Source: DATNBT01 sp964579765 (GTDB taxonomy: Bacteria > Acidobacteriota > Vicinamibacteria > Vicinamibacterales > CAVVIG01). Taken from it: DNA of 13,277 nt. Under the pieces are notes generated by a model. The model had not been told where the DNA came from and did no database searches. It saw only the letters and a program-made list of their open reading frames with translations. Positions 1 through 6,995 of the stretch are shown here, in pieces (position 1 is the stretch's first letter; each line of letters opens with the position of its first letter). The DNA is taken from assembly GCA_964579765.1 (NCBI GenBank), contig CAZOIK010000167.1, positions 1-13,277 of the forward strand, in the 5' to 3' direction. The translations under genes and the position numbers were made by a program.

Positions 1-474
1 CCGTACGTGTCGCCCGCGCATCCGCGGGAAATGCTGTTCGAGGAAACGCACAGCTGCATCGCGTGGACGAAGAATCGACGCGTGGGCTCGACGCTCTCGC
101 TCGATCAGTATCTGGCCGTTGGACACGTGCTCGTGCAGCTCGACGAAACAGGGCCAAACTACGACGAGCGCGTCATGCGCGACCTCAAGCACAAACGTCG
201 CATCGAGGTCGTGACGACCAGCTTCGACGTGGTGCCGCAGCTCGTGGTCGGCACCGACCGCATCGCGACCGTGGCGACCCGGCTTGCGCGCAAGTACGCG
301 AAGAGCCTGCCGATCAAGCTGCTGCCGGTGCCGGTGGACATCCCGCCGATGATCGAGGTGCTGCAGTGGCACCGCGCGCACGAGCAGGATCCGGCGCATA
401 CGTGGCTGCGCGCGCAGCTGAAGGACTCGGTCGCCAGCGTGTTCGGCCGGCCGCGGCAGGCGGCGTCCGCATGA
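1..474 (+). CDS. LysR-type transcriptional regulator, C-terminal part (5' end outside window)
   Basis: The frame is open from the first base, so the gene starts upstream and about 157 residues are visible. They look like the second half of the effector-binding domain of LysR regulators of the NodD/NahR-like kind. Seen: a hydrophobic strand (YLAVGHVLVQL), then VVTTSFDVVPQLVVGTDRIATV-type sequence, then ARKYAKSLPIKLLPVP and a WHRAHEQDPAHTWLR segment near the end. The IATVATRLARKYAKSLPIK stretch followed by a WH...DPA..WLR ending is usual for this group. The DNA-binding helix-turn-helix is not in the window. The TGA stop overlaps the ATG of the next gene (ATGA at 471-474), so the exported-protein genes may be translated from the same mRNA, which is unusual for a regulator. 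Its ligand is unknown. The family call is fairly sure. Confidence 0.85.
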   Translation, partial: PYVSPAHPREMLFEETHSCIAWTKNRRVGSTLSLDQYLAVGHVLVQLDETGPNYDERVMRDLKHKRRIEVVTTSFDVVPQLVVGTDRIATVATRLARKYAKSLPIKLLPVPVDIPPMIEVLQWHRAHEQDPAHTWLRAQLKDSVASVFGRPRQAASA

Positions 475-1229
475 TCAGCCGGCCGCTGGCGTCGCTCGCA
501 TTCGCGTGTGCCTGCTGCGTCACCGCCGCGGCGCAGCGCGGCGAGCCGCGCCAGCCGCCCACTCCCAGGGCGCAGGCGCCGTTCGACATCACCGGCTACT
601 GGGTGTCGCTCGTGAGCGAAGACTGGCGCTACCGGATGACGATGCCCCCGAAGGGCGACTTCGCCGGCGTGCCGCTGAACGCCGCCGGCCGCCAGGCCAC
701 GGCGGCGTGGGATCCGGCCACAGACGACGCATCCGGAAACGCCTGCCGGGCGTACGGCGCAGGCGGTGTGATGCGAATGCCGGGACGGCTGCACATCTCG
801 TGGACCACGGACGACACGCTCACGGTCGAAACGGACGCCGGCATGCAGACGCGGACGATTGCGTTTCGCGACCCGGCCGGTGGCGAGGGAGGCTGGCAGG
901 GCGTCTCCACCGGCTCGTGGGACCGCGGCGACACCGCCATGACGCGCGGCGGATTCTTCCCCGGCGCCGTCGTCCGCGGCGGCTCGCTGCGCGTGCTGAC
1001 GACGAAGATGCGGCCCGGATACTTGCGGAGGAACGGCGTGCCGTATAGCGCCGACGCCGTGATGACGGAGTATTTCGATCGCTTCGACGTGCCCGGCGGC
1101 GAGTCGCTGCTGGTCGTCTCCACCGAGTTCGTGGATCCAAAGTACCTCGCCACGCCCTTCTGGACGAGCACGCACTTCAAGAAGCAGTCTGACGCGTCCG
1201 GATGGAATCCACGTCCATGCGCCCGATGA
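471..1229 (+). CDS. Exported protein of unknown function, 252 aa (paralogue of the N-terminal half of the next gene)
   Basis: The start is the ATG at 471 that overlaps the regulator's stop. It gives a clean signal peptide (MISRPLASLAFACACCVTAAAQ, cleavage near residues 20-22), so the product is probably periplasmic. The mature part opens with FDITGYWVSL (38-47), has a GVPLN turn (66-70), two cysteines (92 and 250), a GGWQGVSTGSW stretch (140-150), LTTKMRPGYLRRNGVP (176-191) and VDPKYLATPFW (221-231). The next gene has the same order (FDLSGYW, GGFPVN, TTHLKQGWLRRNGLP, SDPVYLVEP), so the two share one domain. I know proteins like this from Acidobacteriota but no function for them, and I see no catalytic motif. 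The long antisense frame over it is a shadow of high-GC codon use. A larger in-frame reading from position 63 is rejected because it would run through the regulator gene. Confidence 0.75.
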   Translation: MISRPLASLAFACACCVTAAAQRGEPRQPPTPRAQAPFDITGYWVSLVSEDWRYRMTMPPKGDFAGVPLNAAGRQATAAWDPATDDASGNACRAYGAGGVMRMPGRLHISWTTDDTLTVETDAGMQTRTIAFRDPAGGEGGWQGVSTGSWDRGDTAMTRGGFFPGAVVRGGSLRVLTTKMRPGYLRRNGVPYSADAVMTEYFDRFDVPGGESLLVVSTEFVDPKYLATPFWTSTHFKKQSDASGWNPRPCAR

Positions 1230-3058
1230 TGACGAAGCCGCTCTGCCTTCTCGCGGCGATCGGCGTCGCGTTGACATGCGCGAGTGTCGGCGGCCAGTCG
1301 CCTGCGGCGCTCGCGGCGTCGGCTCCAGGGTTCGACCTCTCCGGCTATTGGACGGCCGCCATGCACGAGGATGCGCTCGAGCGCGGCGCGGGACCGGAGC
1401 TCGGCGACTACGGCGGGTTTCCCGTCAACGACGCGGCGCGACTGTTCGCGCTCTCGTACGACGCGTCGCGCCTCACGCTCCGGCATCATCAGTGCGACGG
1501 CTACGTCGCGCCGTACTCCGTCCGCTCGATCGGCAACGCGCGAGCCTGGGAAGAGCGCGATCCGCACACACAGCGGCTCGTCGCGATTCACTGGTACAAC
1601 CAGACGTTCGAAGGGCACCGCGTCATCTGGATGGACGGCCGGCCGCATCCGCCCGCCTACGCGCCGCACACGTGGATGGGGTTCTCGACCGGCCGGTTCG
1701 TTGGCAACGCGCTCGAGGTGCAGACGACGCACCTCAAGCAGGGGTGGCTCCGCCGCAACGGCCTGCCGGAAAGCGATCAGGCGACGCTCGTCGAATTCTT
1801 CGTGCGCCACGGCGATCACCTGACGCACACCTCCGTCATCAGCGATCCGGTTTACCTCGTCGAGCCGGCGGTGCGCACGACCGACTTCTTCCGGCAGCCC
1901 GTCGATCATCAGAACTGGCTCTTCAACTGCGACGACGGCGAGCAGATTCTCGGCCGCCCGCCGGACGTCGTGCCGAACTATCGCGTCGGCGCGAACCCGT
2001 TCGTGCAGGAATTCGGCGCGAAGTACCACCTTCCAGCCGCGGCGTACCTGGGCGGCGTGGAGACCGTCTATCCGGAGCTGGCGAGCCGCATCCCGAGCCT
2101 GACCGACGCCGACGGACGCGCGAAACTGCGGCCGTCGCCCGGCGAGGTGACGAGCCGCGCGGTCGATCCGGAACCGCGTGACGGCGAGATCCACGTGTGG
2201 CCGCTGCGCAGCAACCTGTACCTGCTGGCCGGCGACGAGGGCAACATCGTCGTCCAGGTGGGCGACGAGGGCGCGTTCGTCGTGGACACCGGCAGCGGAC
2301 GGCTGGCGGAGAAGGTCGTCGCGGCCATTCGCCGGTTGAGCGAGAAGCCGATTCAGTTCATCGCCAACACGAGTTTTCGCGCCGAACACATCGGCGGCAA
2401 CGTCGCGCTGCGCGCGGCCGGCGTCGATCCGAGCGTCAGCGGCACGTTCTTTGCGCTGCAGTTCGCGGACGCCGGTGTCGGCGCCACGATCGTCGCGCAC
2501 CAGAACGTGCAGACCCGGATGGTGGCGGCGGCACGACCGGCCGCGGGCAACCCGAGCGACACGTTTCTCGAGGAGCGGCGCCGCACGTTTCACAACGGCG
2601 ACGGGATCGAGATGTTCTGGGAGCCGCACGCGGTGACCGACGGCGACAGCGTCGTCCACTTCCGCCGCGCCGACGTCATCGTCGCGGGCGACGTGTTCAC
2701 GACGACGCAGTATCCCGTCATCGACCTGCAGAACGGCGGCAGCGTGGAGGGCGAGATTCGGGCGCTGAACGACATCCTCGCGCGGACGGTCTACCGGCAT
2801 CAGGAGGAAGGCGGCACGATCGTCGTCCCCGGGCACGGGTACGTCTGCGACGAGCACGAGGTCGTCGAGTACCGCGACATGGTGGCCATCGTGCGCGATC
2901 GCGTGCGGACGATGATCGCCGCGGGCGCGACGCTCGAGCAGGTGAAGGCCGCGCGCGTGACGGCCGACTACGATCCGCGCTACGGCGCGGCGTCGGGGCC
3001 GTGGACGACCGGCATGTTCGTGGAGGCCGTATATCGCGACCTGTCGAAACGGAAGTAA
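1226..3058 (+). CDS. Exported fusion protein: DUF-like N-terminal domain plus metallo-beta-lactamase fold with altered metal site
   Basis: I chose the ATG at 1226, which overlaps the previous stop (TGA 1227-1229) and directly precedes a signal peptide. ATGs at 1202 and 1217 are in frame but lie deeper in the previous gene. The product is 610 aa. Residues about 35-225 repeat the domain of the preceding protein (FDLSGYWTAAM; TTHLKQGWLRRNGLP at 167-181). Residues about 322-560 are an MBL-fold domain: NIVVQVGDEGAFVVDTG (340-356), NTSFRAEHIGGN (381-392), VAHQNVQTRM (423-432), VIVAGDVFTT (484-493), YPVIDLQNGGSVEGEI (496-511) and VVPGHGYVCDEHE (533-545). The normal HxHxDH is SxRxEH here (S383, R385, E387, H388), and the histidine expected before TDGDS is V470. 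H388, D489 and H537 remain. So one metal site appears lost and the other kept. Hydrolytic activity is uncertain and the substrate unknown. It sits in the coupled operon of exported proteins. Confidence 0.8.
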   Translation: MMTKPLCLLAAIGVALTCASVGGQSPAALAASAPGFDLSGYWTAAMHEDALERGAGPELGDYGGFPVNDAARLFALSYDASRLTLRHHQCDGYVAPYSVRSIGNARAWEERDPHTQRLVAIHWYNQTFEGHRVIWMDGRPHPPAYAPHTWMGFSTGRFVGNALEVQTTHLKQGWLRRNGLPESDQATLVEFFVRHGDHLTHTSVISDPVYLVEPAVRTTDFFRQPVDHQNWLFNCDDGEQILGRPPDVVPNYRVGANPFVQEFGAKYHLPAAAYLGGVETVYPELASRIPSLTDADGRAKLRPSPGEVTSRAVDPEPRDGEIHVWPLRSNLYLLAGDEGNIVVQVGDEGAFVVDTGSGRLAEKVVAAIRRLSEKPIQFIANTSFRAEHIGGNVALRAAGVDPSVSGTFFALQFADAGVGATIVAHQNVQTRMVAAARPAAGNPSDTFLEERRRTFHNGDGIEMFWEPHAVTDGDSVVHFRRADVIVAGDVFTTTQYPVIDLQNGGSVEGEIRALNDILARTVYRHQEEGGTIVVPGHGYVCDEHEVVEYRDMVAIVRDRVRTMIAAGATLEQVKAARVTADYDPRYGAASGPWTTGMFVEAVYRDLSKRK

Positions 3059-3077
3059 GGCAGCGGGAGATTCGCCT

Positions 3078-3497
3078 ATGAAGATCACCGTTCGTGCGTT
3101 CGCGATCGCGCTGGCGGCCGTGTGTCTGGCCGCAGGTCAGGCGGCTGCGCACCATTCGTTCGCGGCCGAGTTCGACGCGCAGAAGCCCGTCACGCTCAAG
3201 GGCACCGTGGTGAAGTGGGAGATGATCAACCCCCACGGTTGGATCACGCTGGCCGTCCCCGGCTCCGACGGCAAGACCACCGAGTGGATGATCGAGACGT
3301 CGAACCCAAACGGTCTGATGAGGCTTGGCTGGAGCAAGCGGTCGCTGAAGTTCGGCGATCAGATCACGGTGGAGGCGTATCGGGCCAAAGACGGGTCGAA
3401 CACGGCGAACGCGGCAACCGTGACGTTGGCCGACGGCCGCAAGGTGTTCGCCGGGTCATCCGGCACGCCTGCGGGCACGCCCGGGGGCACGCCATGA
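3078..3497 (+). CDS. DUF6152-like small exported protein
   Basis: The start ATG follows a ribosome binding site (GGGAG at about 3065-3069), 19 bases after the previous stop. The 139-aa product has a signal peptide (about residues 1-24, ending QAAA). The mature protein begins HHSFAAEFDAQKPVTLKGTV, with the HHSF start, NPHGWITL (51-58), TSNPNGLMRLGW (74-85), SLKFGDQITVEAYRAKDGS (89-107) and TVTLADGRKV (114-123). This pattern is typical of the DUF6152 family, common in Acidobacteriota and Proteobacteria as about 120-aa periplasmic proteins of unknown role, probably a small beta fold. The C-terminus is a GTPAGTPGGTP tail made by a 12-base tandem repeat, probably disordered. The stop overlaps the next ATG. 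Family call is confident, function unknown. Confidence 0.85.
   Translation: MKITVRAFAIALAAVCLAAGQAAAHHSFAAEFDAQKPVTLKGTVVKWEMINPHGWITLAVPGSDGKTTEWMIETSNPNGLMRLGWSKRSLKFGDQITVEAYRAKDGSNTANAATVTLADGRKVFAGSSGTPAGTPGGTP
3462..3493 (+). repeat. 12-base tandem repeat at the end of the DUF6152-like gene
   Basis: GGCACGCC occurs three times at exact 12-base spacing (3462, 3474, 3486), with variable four-base linkers. It codes for the GTPA-GTPG-GTP tail of the small exported protein. The last G run (3483-3487) sits about six bases before the ATG at 3494, so the repeat may also supply part of the ribosome binding site of the next gene. Confidence 0.7.
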
Positions 3498-4333
3498 GCG
3501 GCCGCCGCGTACGACGTGCCGGCGTGCTCGCGACGGCGGCGCTGTGCCTGCTGACCGGCGCTGGCACGTCCGGTCCGCTGGCGGCGCAAACCTCGCTGCC
3601 GCGATTGCCTGACGGACATCCCGATCTTCAAGGCCTCTGGATGAAGAGCGCCGGCGGGTTCCAGGGACTCTTCATCGGATCGCTCGACGGGACGAACTTC
3701 GCCGCGGGCGGGCGTGGAGGAGGCGGCGGGCGCGGCGCCGCCCGCGGTCCCGCGGCGCCGCAGTATCCCTACACGCCGGAGGCGGCTGCCGAGCGAGCCG
3801 ATCGCGTGCGGCGCGGCTACGAGGATCCCGAGGCGCACTGCCATCTGCCCGGCGTCCCGCGCGCGCTCGATCAGCCGGGCGGGCTCTATCCCGTGCAGAT
3901 CATCCAGGACGAGAAGTCCGTGGCGCTGCTCCACGAGGCGATGCACGACGTCCGCATCATTCCCACCGACCACAGCCCGCACCCGCGGAACTACTGGGCG
4001 TGGGACGGCGATTCACGCGGACGCTGGGAGGGCGACACGCTGATCGTGGACGTGAGCAACTTCAACGGCCGGACGTGGCTCGACATGGCGGCAAACTTCG
4101 TGGACGACCACGAACACGTCGTCGAGCGGTTCAGCCTCGTCGATCGCGACACTATTCAGTACGACGCCACCATCACCGACCCGACGGTCTTCGTCCGGCC
4201 GGTGCAGATGCGCTTCACGCTGAAGCGGCTGCCTGCGACGCAGCAGATCCTCGAGTACCGCTGTCTCGAAGGCGAGCGGAGCCTGCAGCACTACACGCAG
4301 GAAGACGGCGGCAAGAAGCGGAGGGAACAGTGA
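3494..4333 (+). CDS. Exported protein of unknown function, 279 aa, with Gly/Arg-rich insert
   Basis: The ATG at 3494 overlaps the stop of the DUF6152-like gene (ATGA) and follows a G-rich stretch that can act as ribosome binding site. The product has an N-terminal RR-rich signal peptide (VLATAALCLL, 11-20; AxA region near 29-31). After it come LPRLPDGHPDLQGLW (35-49), a low-complexity Gly/Arg/Ala-rich insert (about 71-88), CHLPGVPR (116-123), PVQIIQDEKSVALLHE (133-148), RGRWEGDTLIVDVSNF (175-190), WLDMAANF (195-202), VVERF (209-213), ATITDPTVF (225-233) and EYRCLEGE (254-261). The blocks from CHLPGVPR to CLEGE also occur, in the same order, in the next gene. Similar 'PDGHPDLQGLW' proteins are frequent in Acidobacteriota; I know no assigned activity. 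Coupling to neighbours suggests a shared process in the periplasm. Confidence 0.8.
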   Translation: MSGRRVRRAGVLATAALCLLTGAGTSGPLAAQTSLPRLPDGHPDLQGLWMKSAGGFQGLFIGSLDGTNFAAGGRGGGGGRGAARGPAAPQYPYTPEAAAERADRVRRGYEDPEAHCHLPGVPRALDQPGGLYPVQIIQDEKSVALLHEAMHDVRIIPTDHSPHPRNYWAWDGDSRGRWEGDTLIVDVSNFNGRTWLDMAANFVDDHEHVVERFSLVDRDTIQYDATITDPTVFVRPVQMRFTLKRLPATQQILEYRCLEGERSLQHYTQEDGGKKRREQ

Positions 4334-4467
4334 GGCTCATCGTCGGTCTCGGCGCGGCCGCGCTGCTTGCCGCGGCGGTCGCTGCGCAGGCTCCGGCGGG
4401 CGCGAAGCCGTTTACGCCCGCGCGCTTGTGGGACCACAAGACACCGGACTTCCGCGGCATCTGGTAG
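4330..4467 (+). pseudogene. 5' part of an exported-protein gene, cut by an in-frame TAG
   Basis: A GTG at 4330 overlaps the stop of the preceding gene (GTGA at 4330-4333), the same coupling used elsewhere in this operon. It codes for 45 residues: a signal peptide (MRLIVGLGAAALLAAAVAAQ) and the family's usual opening (TPARLWDHKTPDFRGIW). The frame then meets TAG at 4465-4467. The following codons, GTG CGC GAC ACC GCG TAC GTC AAC, continue the same protein family in the same frame with no frameshift. One base change (for instance CAG to TAG) would explain the break. It may be a recent nonsense mutation, a sequencing or assembly error, or a read-through codon. Confidence 0.7.
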
Positions 4468-5163
4468 GTGCGCGACACCGCGTACGTCAACATCGAAGGG
4501 CATCCCGCGGAAAAGAACCTCGCCGCCTCGAAGAGCATCGTCGTCGATCCGCCGGACGGGAAAATTCCCTACAAGCCGGACGCGCTCGCCACACGGCAGG
4601 AGCACTACAGGACGCGCGCGACTGCCGATCCGTCCGTCAAGTGCTATCAGGCCGGCGTGCCGCGCGCGACGTACCTGGCGACGCCGCTGCAGATTCTGCA
4701 GAGTCCGGGGAACTTCGCGATCGTCTACCAGGAGAACCACGCGTTCCGCGTCTTCCATCCCGACACGCGGCCGCACTTCGACAACACCGACTGGTGGATG
4801 GGCGACACGCGGTACCGGTGGGACGGAGACGTGCTGGTCGCCGACGTCGTCGCGCAGACCGATGAGGCGTGGCTGGATCAGGCGGGCAACTTCCACAGCA
4901 CCGACGTCCACATCGTCGAACGCTACCGGATGACCGGAGCGGACACGCTCGAATACGAGGCGCGGATTGAAGACCCCACCGTTTACACGCGGCCGTGGAC
5001 GCTGCGGACGGTCCTCCATCGTGTGACGCAGCCAGGCGCTCGCATCGTCGAAGACGAATGTCTGGAAGATGCGAACGGCGTCCGACATCACATTTCGCCG
5101 AGCGATCCCCGGAACCTGCTGAAGTCCGACTACTCCCGCTGGAAACAGCCACGCCAGGAATAA
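4468..5163 (+). CDS. Main body of the TAG-interrupted exported protein (231 codons)
   Basis: The frame continues right after TAG 4465-4467 and could be re-entered at GTG 4468, which abuts the stop. No ribosome binding site is seen there, and the product would lack the signal peptide encoded upstream. Residues counted from 4468: YVNIEGHPAEKNLAASKSIV (6-25), DPPDGKIPYKPDAL, DPSVKCYQAGVPRATY, PLQILQSPGNFAIVYQENHA, DTRPHFDNTDWWMGDTRYRW, VLVADVV, WLDQAGNF, HIVERYRM, ARIEDPTVYTRPWTLR and VEDECLEDANGVRHH. These blocks line up with the previous 279-aa protein (CHLPGVPR, GDTLIVDV, WLDMAANF, ITDPTVF, CLEGE), so the two are paralogues. The body shows no other damage and ends in TAA, so decay, if real, is recent. 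Function unknown. Confidence 0.7.
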   Translation: MRDTAYVNIEGHPAEKNLAASKSIVVDPPDGKIPYKPDALATRQEHYRTRATADPSVKCYQAGVPRATYLATPLQILQSPGNFAIVYQENHAFRVFHPDTRPHFDNTDWWMGDTRYRWDGDVLVADVVAQTDEAWLDQAGNFHSTDVHIVERYRMTGADTLEYEARIEDPTVYTRPWTLRTVLHRVTQPGARIVEDECLEDANGVRHHISPSDPRNLLKSDYSRWKQPRQE

Positions 5164-5279
5164 GCCTCGCGCCTTCCCGCCGCGTTCAGTCGCGCGTATC
5201 TCATCGGCAGGAGGAAGTGCTTGGAGCGGAACCAGCCGCCGGCATCGATAATGCGCAGATTGGGCTTCGGATGATCCAT
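5130..5279 (-). pseudogene. Short ORF resembling a truncated PRC-barrel protein
   Basis: On the minus strand, an ATG at 5279-5277 is preceded by GGAGG (complement of 5286-5290) with a six-base spacer, the clearest ribosome binding site in this part of the window. The 49-residue product starts MDHPKPNLRIIDAGGWF and continues RSKHFLLPMRYARLNAAG. The 'GGWF-xx-KHFLLP' pattern is like a strand pair of PRC-barrel domains, which normally need about 80 residues. After residue 35 the likeness stops, and the frame ends in TAG inside the convergent gene's 3' end (34-base overlap). It lies 43 bases after the tannase stop, so it was probably co-transcribed. A truncated remnant is the simplest reading. A real small protein is possible. 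The PRC call is from memory of the family and is tentative. Confidence 0.4.
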
Positions 5280-5322
5280 GACGTGCCTCCAGCTTCTTCG
5301 AGAGCAAGAGGCACGCCGACGC

Positions 5323-6861
5323 TCACTCGGCCGCGCAGGCGAAGTTGGCGGCGTCGTCCGTGCTGCCGGTCCCTTTCCAGCGCGCGACCTTGCCGAACGG
5401 ACACAGCGGACGTGTGCGATCGACGGCGCCGTTGGTGCGGTGCGCCGCGACGATCGCGTCGGGCGCCGTGCCGGTCTTCACCCACTGTTCGATCGCGGCC
5501 ATCTTGTCGAACTGATCCGTCCCGGGCCCGCCGGCGCAGTGTCCCATGCCGGGCACCATGTAGAGCTCGATTGACTTGCCGGCCACCGCGTGCCCCGAGC
5601 GCGCGACGACCGCGTTGAAGTAGTTCACGCTGTTCATCGACGCGACCTGCTGGTCTGCCCAGCCGTGATACATGAGCAGCTTGCCGCCGCGATCGAAGAA
5701 CGGCTTCAGGTTCGTGTCGCCGGAGTTGACGACGTCGCCGACCTTCTTCATCGCGAGCGCGATGTCGGTGTCTGGAGTGAAGCGGCGCCAGTCCCAGTTG
5801 GGATCGTCGAACACCAGATATCTGAACGCGTCCTGCACGGTGTCGATCGGCTTCGGCCCGGCGAGAATCGCCCAGCCGAGCTCCGAACCCGGTTGCAGCA
5901 GCGCGGGAAACCGCCCCGCGCCGTTCGCGGTGTGCAAGGCCTGCGTATAGAGCGCGCGGACGGTGTCGGCCTGCGGCGGCGTCAGACACGACGGGCCGTC
6001 GGCGCCCTTGCAGAGCATCACCTTCGGGTCGAAATGGCAGCGCATCGGGTTCTCGATGACGCCGTCCTTCACGCCGTCGAGCGCGTCGCAGGCCGCGAGC
6101 ACCGCGTCGTGGATTGCCGGAAACTTCTCGGGCGGGACGGCGCTCTCCGCCGATCGATGGACCATCTGGCTGATCGCGACACGTGCGCCGTGGAGCGCGA
6201 TCCAGTTCACGGCCGGCGCGCCAGCGACGATGGCGTCGAAGTCGGCGGGGTAGCGCTGCGCTTCGGTGATGCCCTGGCGTCCGCCCTGCGAGCAGCCGTT
6301 CCAGAACGACACCGACGGGGCGGCGTGATAGTAGGCATCGATGATCGCCTTGGCCTGCGCCGTCATCTCGTGCACCGCGCGGTACCCAAGATCGATCACT
6401 TTCTCGGGATGGCCCAGGGCGAACGCGCCGCTGTTGCCGGTGTGTCCGGTGTCGGTGCTCGCGCCCGCATAGCCGCCGGCGATCGCCTGCGCCAGCGCCG
6501 TATAAGAAATGACGCCGGCCCATCCCCCGTTGCCCACCGCCTGGAACTTGCCATTCCAGCCGGAGACGGGAAGCCAGACTTCGATTTTGATGTCCGAATC
6601 GCTCGACGGCGCGAGCGTCGCGGCCACGCGGCAGAACGCGGGCGCGCCCGCGTAGAGCGCGGCGCCGCGTCCGCGGCCGGCCGGTGGCGTGAACGCGCCG
6701 GCGGCGACGGTCTGCGCGAGCGTGATCGTCGTGTGGGGGAGCGCGAGCGACGCGAGGCGCTCGCACGACGCGGACGACGCTGCGTTCGGACGTGTTTGCG
6801 CGGCGGCGGGCAGGGAAGTCATCACCAGCAGCGGCAGCGCGGCGACGAATCCGCTCTTCAT
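5323..6861 (-). CDS. Tannase/feruloyl esterase family protein, secreted
   Basis: I chose the ATG at 6861, which has GAGAGGAG upstream and gives a clear signal peptide (MKSGFVAALPLLVMTSLPAAAQ). An in-frame GTG farther upstream (6975) lacks this. The product is 512 aa, usual for the family. Catalytic features: GCSQGG around C190-S191 (nucleophile Ser191), HGWADQQV with Asp403, and GMGHCAGG with His441-Cys442. This is the CS-D-HC arrangement in which the two cysteines, next to Ser and His, form a disulfide. ACDALDGVKDGVIENP (258-272 region) matches the calcium-binding lid segment. Other cysteines (275, 284, 292, 487, 509) fit an exported, disulfide-rich enzyme. The family cleaves ester bonds of gallate or hydroxycinnamate esters; which one is not decidable here. 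It is transcribed away from the transporter gene and followed by a 49-codon remnant. Confidence 0.93.
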   Translation of the reverse strand: MKSGFVAALPLLVMTSLPAAAQTRPNAASSASCERLASLALPHTTITLAQTVAAGAFTPPAGRGRGAALYAGAPAFCRVAATLAPSSDSDIKIEVWLPVSGWNGKFQAVGNGGWAGVISYTALAQAIAGGYAGASTDTGHTGNSGAFALGHPEKVIDLGYRAVHEMTAQAKAIIDAYYHAAPSVSFWNGCSQGGRQGITEAQRYPADFDAIVAGAPAVNWIALHGARVAISQMVHRSAESAVPPEKFPAIHDAVLAACDALDGVKDGVIENPMRCHFDPKVMLCKGADGPSCLTPPQADTVRALYTQALHTANGAGRFPALLQPGSELGWAILAGPKPIDTVQDAFRYLVFDDPNWDWRRFTPDTDIALAMKKVGDVVNSGDTNLKPFFDRGGKLLMYHGWADQQVASMNSVNYFNAVVARSGHAVAGKSIELYMVPGMGHCAGGPGTDQFDKMAAIEQWVKTGTAPDAIVAAHRTNGAVDRTRPLCPFGKVARWKGTGSTDDAANFACAAE

Positions 6862-6895
6862 GGGGGGCGCTCCTCTCTTGCGAATGGCGCCGGTC

Positions 6896-6901
6896 AGTAT
6901 A
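6896..6901 (-). promoter_or_regulatory. Possible -10 element for the tannase gene
   Basis: On the minus strand this reads TATACT, five of six matches to TATAAT, placing a start site about 28 bases before the tannase ATG. No good -35 is seen at 17-18 bases, so an activator may be needed or the match may be chance. Confidence 0.3.
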
Positions 6902-6918
6902 CGCCTCGGCGCCACGAG

Positions 6919-6924
6919 TATGAT
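6919..6924 (+). promoter_or_regulatory. Possible -10 element for the transporter gene
   Basis: TATGAT matches TATAAT in five of six bases and lies in the 134-base divergent region between the tannase and transporter genes. The expected -35 position has no clear match. The rest of this region (6862-6995) shows no other signal I can support. Confidence 0.25.
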
Positions 6925-6995
6925 GAACGCGAACCGCGCAGGCTCGACATGCACCGCCCGCAGCAACTGGACCATTCGTCGAGAGTATTCGCCAC

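Noticed and set aside
63..470. Upstream extension of the 252-aa exported protein to position 63
   Set aside because: It would overlap the whole visible regulator fragment and bury the signal peptide in the middle of the protein.
1284..2181. Alternative plus-strand frames inside the MBL fusion gene
   Set aside because: They are Arg-rich shadows; the chosen frame has continuous domain similarity and a signal peptide.
629..3088. 819-codon open frame on the minus strand opposite the exported-protein genes
   Set aside because: Its sequence is Arg/Ala/Asp-rich without family motifs, and the plus strand carries signal peptides and an MBL fold in the same place. Long antisense frames are expected at this GC content.
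4465..4467. TAG as a pyrrolysine or otherwise recoded codon
   Set aside because: Only one case is seen, no recoding element or suppressor tRNA is in the window, and the protein is not of a family known to use it. Kept only as a remote option.
5164..5322. A strong terminator between the convergent genes
   Set aside because: I found no stable GC stem followed by a T-run; only short imperfect repeats such as around AGCTTCTTCGAGAGC.
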